Below are positions 62,596 to 64,000 of a stretch of 64,000 nucleotides of DNA, piece after piece. The notes beneath the pieces are model-generated. The model ran no database searches. It was not told the origin of the DNA and saw nothing but the letters and a program-made list of their open reading frames with translations. Origin of the DNA: Amantichitinum ursilacus. GTDB lineage: Bacteria; Pseudomonadota; Gammaproteobacteria; Burkholderiales; Chitinibacteraceae. The DNA lies in the NCBI RefSeq assembly GCF_001294205.1, contig NZ_LAQT01000026.1, positions 47,892-111,891 on the forward strand, read 5' to 3'. Position numbers and translations under genes: made by a program. Each line of letters starts with the position of its first letter. Position 1 is the first letter of the stretch.

Positions 62596-63261
62596 ATGAC
62601 GCTTACCGATTTGTCGCAAGCCCTGCCCGGTTTGTGGGAAGGCATGAAGGTTACGCTGGAGCTGCTGGTGATGGCGGTGGTCGGCGGCATCGTGGTCGGC
62701 ACCTTGCTGGCGCTGATGCGTTTGTCCGGCAACAAGTTCATGTCGGCGGTGGCGGGTTTTTACGTCACGTATTTCCGCTCGATTCCGTTGCTGATGGTGA
62801 TCTCGTGGTTCTACTTTGCCGTGCCGCTGGTGATTGGCATGGTCACCGGCACCAATCGCCCCATCGGCGCGTTTGTGTCGTGCCTGGTGGCGTTTACCGC
62901 GTTTGAAGCCGCCTATTACGCCGAGATTATCCGCGCCGGCATCCAGTCGATTTCGCGCGGCCAGGTCAATGCCGCTTACGCACTCGGCATGACCTATCCG
63001 CAAGCGATGCGGCTGGTGATCTTGCCGCAGGCGTTTCGTAAAATGACGCCGCTGCTGCTGCAGCAGTCGATCATCCTGTTTCAGGATACGTCGCTGGTGT
63101 ATGCAGTCGGCCTGCTCGACTTCTTCAATACGTCGTACTCCAAAGGCAATATCACTGGCGAAATCGGCCAGTACATCATGCTGGCGGGTGCCGTTTATTT
63201 TGTGATCAGTTTTGGCGCCAGCCGCATGGTCAAGCGCCTGCAGAAGAGGTTCACCGTATGA
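62596..63261 (+). CDS. gltK: Glutamate/aspartate ABC transporter permease GltK
   Basis: A 221-aa permease of the same class. The EAA loop is [21 protein letters not shown], then [25 protein letters not shown]. It pairs with GltJ as a heterodimer. GGGAGGC precedes its start within gltJ; gltL overlaps it by 4 nt. Confidence 0.94.
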   Translation: MTLTDLSQALPGLWEGMKVTLELLVMAVVGGIVVGTLLALMRLSGNKFMSAVAGFYVTYFRSIPLLMVISWFYFAVPLVIGMVTGTNRPIGAFVSCLVAFTAFEAAYYAEIIRAGIQSISRGQVNAAYALGMTYPQAMRLVILPQAFRKMTPLLLQQSIILFQDTSLVYAVGLLDFFNTSYSKGNITGEIGQYIMLAGAVYFVISFGASRMVKRLQKRFTV

Positions 63262-63986
63262 TTTCCATCAAAAACATCAGCAAGTGGTATGGCGATTTCC
63301 AGGTGCTGACCGACTGCAGCACTGAAGTCAAAAAAGGCGAAGTGGTGGTGGTGTGCGGCCCGTCGGGCTCGGGCAAATCCACGCTGATCAAATGCGTTAA
63401 CGGCCTTGAGGCGTTCCAGAAGGGCGACATCATCGTCGACGGCACCTCGGTGGGCGACCCCAAGACCAATCTGCCCAAGCTGCGTAGCCGCGTGGGCATG
63501 GTGTTCCAGAACTTTGAGCTGTTTCCGCATCTGTCGATTACGCAAAACCTGACGCTGGCACAAATGCAGGTGCTGGGCCGCAATCGCGACGAAGCCACTG
63601 TCAATGGTCTGCGTCTGCTGGATCGCGTGGGCCTCAAAGCGCATGCCGACAAGCATCCCGGCCAGCTGTCGGGCGGCCAGCAGCAACGCGTGGCCATTGC
63701 GCGCGCGTTGGCGATGGACCCGATTGCCATGCTGTTTGACGAACCGACCTCGGCGCTTGATCCGGAAATGGTTAACGAAGTGCTCGACGTGATGGTCGAA
63801 CTGGCGCAGGAAGGCATGACCATGATGTGCGTCACGCACGAAATGGGCTTCGCGCGCAAAGTAGCCAACCGCGTCATCTTTATGGACAAGGGCGCGATCG
63901 TGGAAGACGCCACCAAAGAAGACTTCTTCGGCAGCCCGCGCAGCGAACGCGCTCAGGTCTTCCTGAGCAAGATCCTGCACCACTGA
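63258..63986 (+). CDS. gltL: Glutamate/aspartate ABC transporter ATPase GltL
   Basis: A 242-aa ATPase, the usual length. It starts [17 protein letters not shown]. Walker A is [12 protein letters not shown], the signature is [14 protein letters not shown], Walker B is [14 protein letters not shown], and the switch is [11 protein letters not shown]. The 4-nt ATGA overlap with gltK marks it as the operon's energy subunit, in contrast to the paralogue at 59836. Confidence 0.95.
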   Translation: MISIKNISKWYGDFQVLTDCSTEVKKGEVVVVCGPSGSGKSTLIKCVNGLEAFQKGDIIVDGTSVGDPKTNLPKLRSRVGMVFQNFELFPHLSITQNLTLAQMQVLGRNRDEATVNGLRLLDRVGLKAHADKHPGQLSGGQQQRVAIARALAMDPIAMLFDEPTSALDPEMVNEVLDVMVELAQEGMTMMCVTHEMGFARKVANRVIFMDKGAIVEDATKEDFFGSPRSERAQVFLSKILHH

Positions 63987-64000
63987 TCACCGCAGGGCCC

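Noticed and set aside
60768..62741. A 657-codon open frame on the minus strand
   Set aside because: It is antisense to gltI and gltJ, which have clear family motifs, and its translation is low-complexity His/Gln/Arg-rich text typical of G+C-rich shadow frames.

Overview
The window is one continuous, gene-dense stretch of chromosome (about 60% G+C by eye) from a Gram-negative betaproteobacterium. Supporting signs are LPS export and lipid A genes (lptD, lpxH), ubiquinone synthesis (coq7), the E. coli-like blocks lptD-surA-pdxA-rsmA and rsmI/lpoA-yraN-diaA-dolP, a type III pantothenate kinase after birA, and a bactofilin next to a DUF6776-type protein. Neisseriales (Chromobacteriaceae or Chitinibacteraceae-like) is my best inference from gene content; no database search was possible. 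No prophage, insertion sequence or CRISPR array is visible. Nearly all of it is core housekeeping, so the interesting points are regulatory sites, unusual gene neighbourhoods and a few odd proteins.

Layout. 0.2-5.3 kb: a PAS-GGDEF-EAL c-di-GMP protein, a secreted amidase, a small membrane protein and an imelysin-like protein. 5.4-13.2 kb: ybbP-ybbA divergent from tesA, then dolP-diaA-yraN-lpoA divergent from rsmI, followed by tRNA-Leu(CAA). 13.4-18.7 kb: an SDR, a DUF1289 protein, a metallophosphoesterase-glycosyltransferase pair resembling the PlcP-Agt lipid-remodelling operon, mtfA-rsmJ, and a catalytically degenerate serine-recombinase-like protein. 19.3-31.8 kb: tRNA-Asn, an AsmA-like protein, ygfZ, fabI, a class II amidotransferase, an unknown membrane protein, a RutE-like nitroreductase, erpA, bactofilin-DUF6776-argC, rpsI-rplM, an OsmC protein, an FNT channel behind a perfect FNR box, and coq7.

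31.9-42.4 kb: ppiA-ppiB-lpxH, a 1230-residue DUF748/AsmA-type protein, a STAS protein, hslV behind a sigma-32-type promoter but without hslU, then birA-coaX-SPOR. 42.6-47.0 kb: a flgP-flgT-small secreted protein unit behind a strong sigma-28 (FliA) promoter, trmB, thiG and thiS. 47.2-54.2 kb: tkt, then murU and amgK (MurNAc recycling), separated by a LysR-xapA-deoC nucleoside-salvage block. 54.2-59.7 kb: lptD-surA-pdxA-rsmA. 59.8-64 kb: an extra polar amino acid ABC ATPase and the gltIJKL glutamate/aspartate uptake operon, with a candidate sigma-54 promoter and two stem-loops between gltI and gltJ.

No wholly new multi-gene system is obvious. The best leads are the flgPT unit with its uncharacterised third gene, the PlcP-Agt-like pair with a possible Pho box, the dead recombinase-like regulator, hslV parted from hslU, and the split murU/amgK pair.
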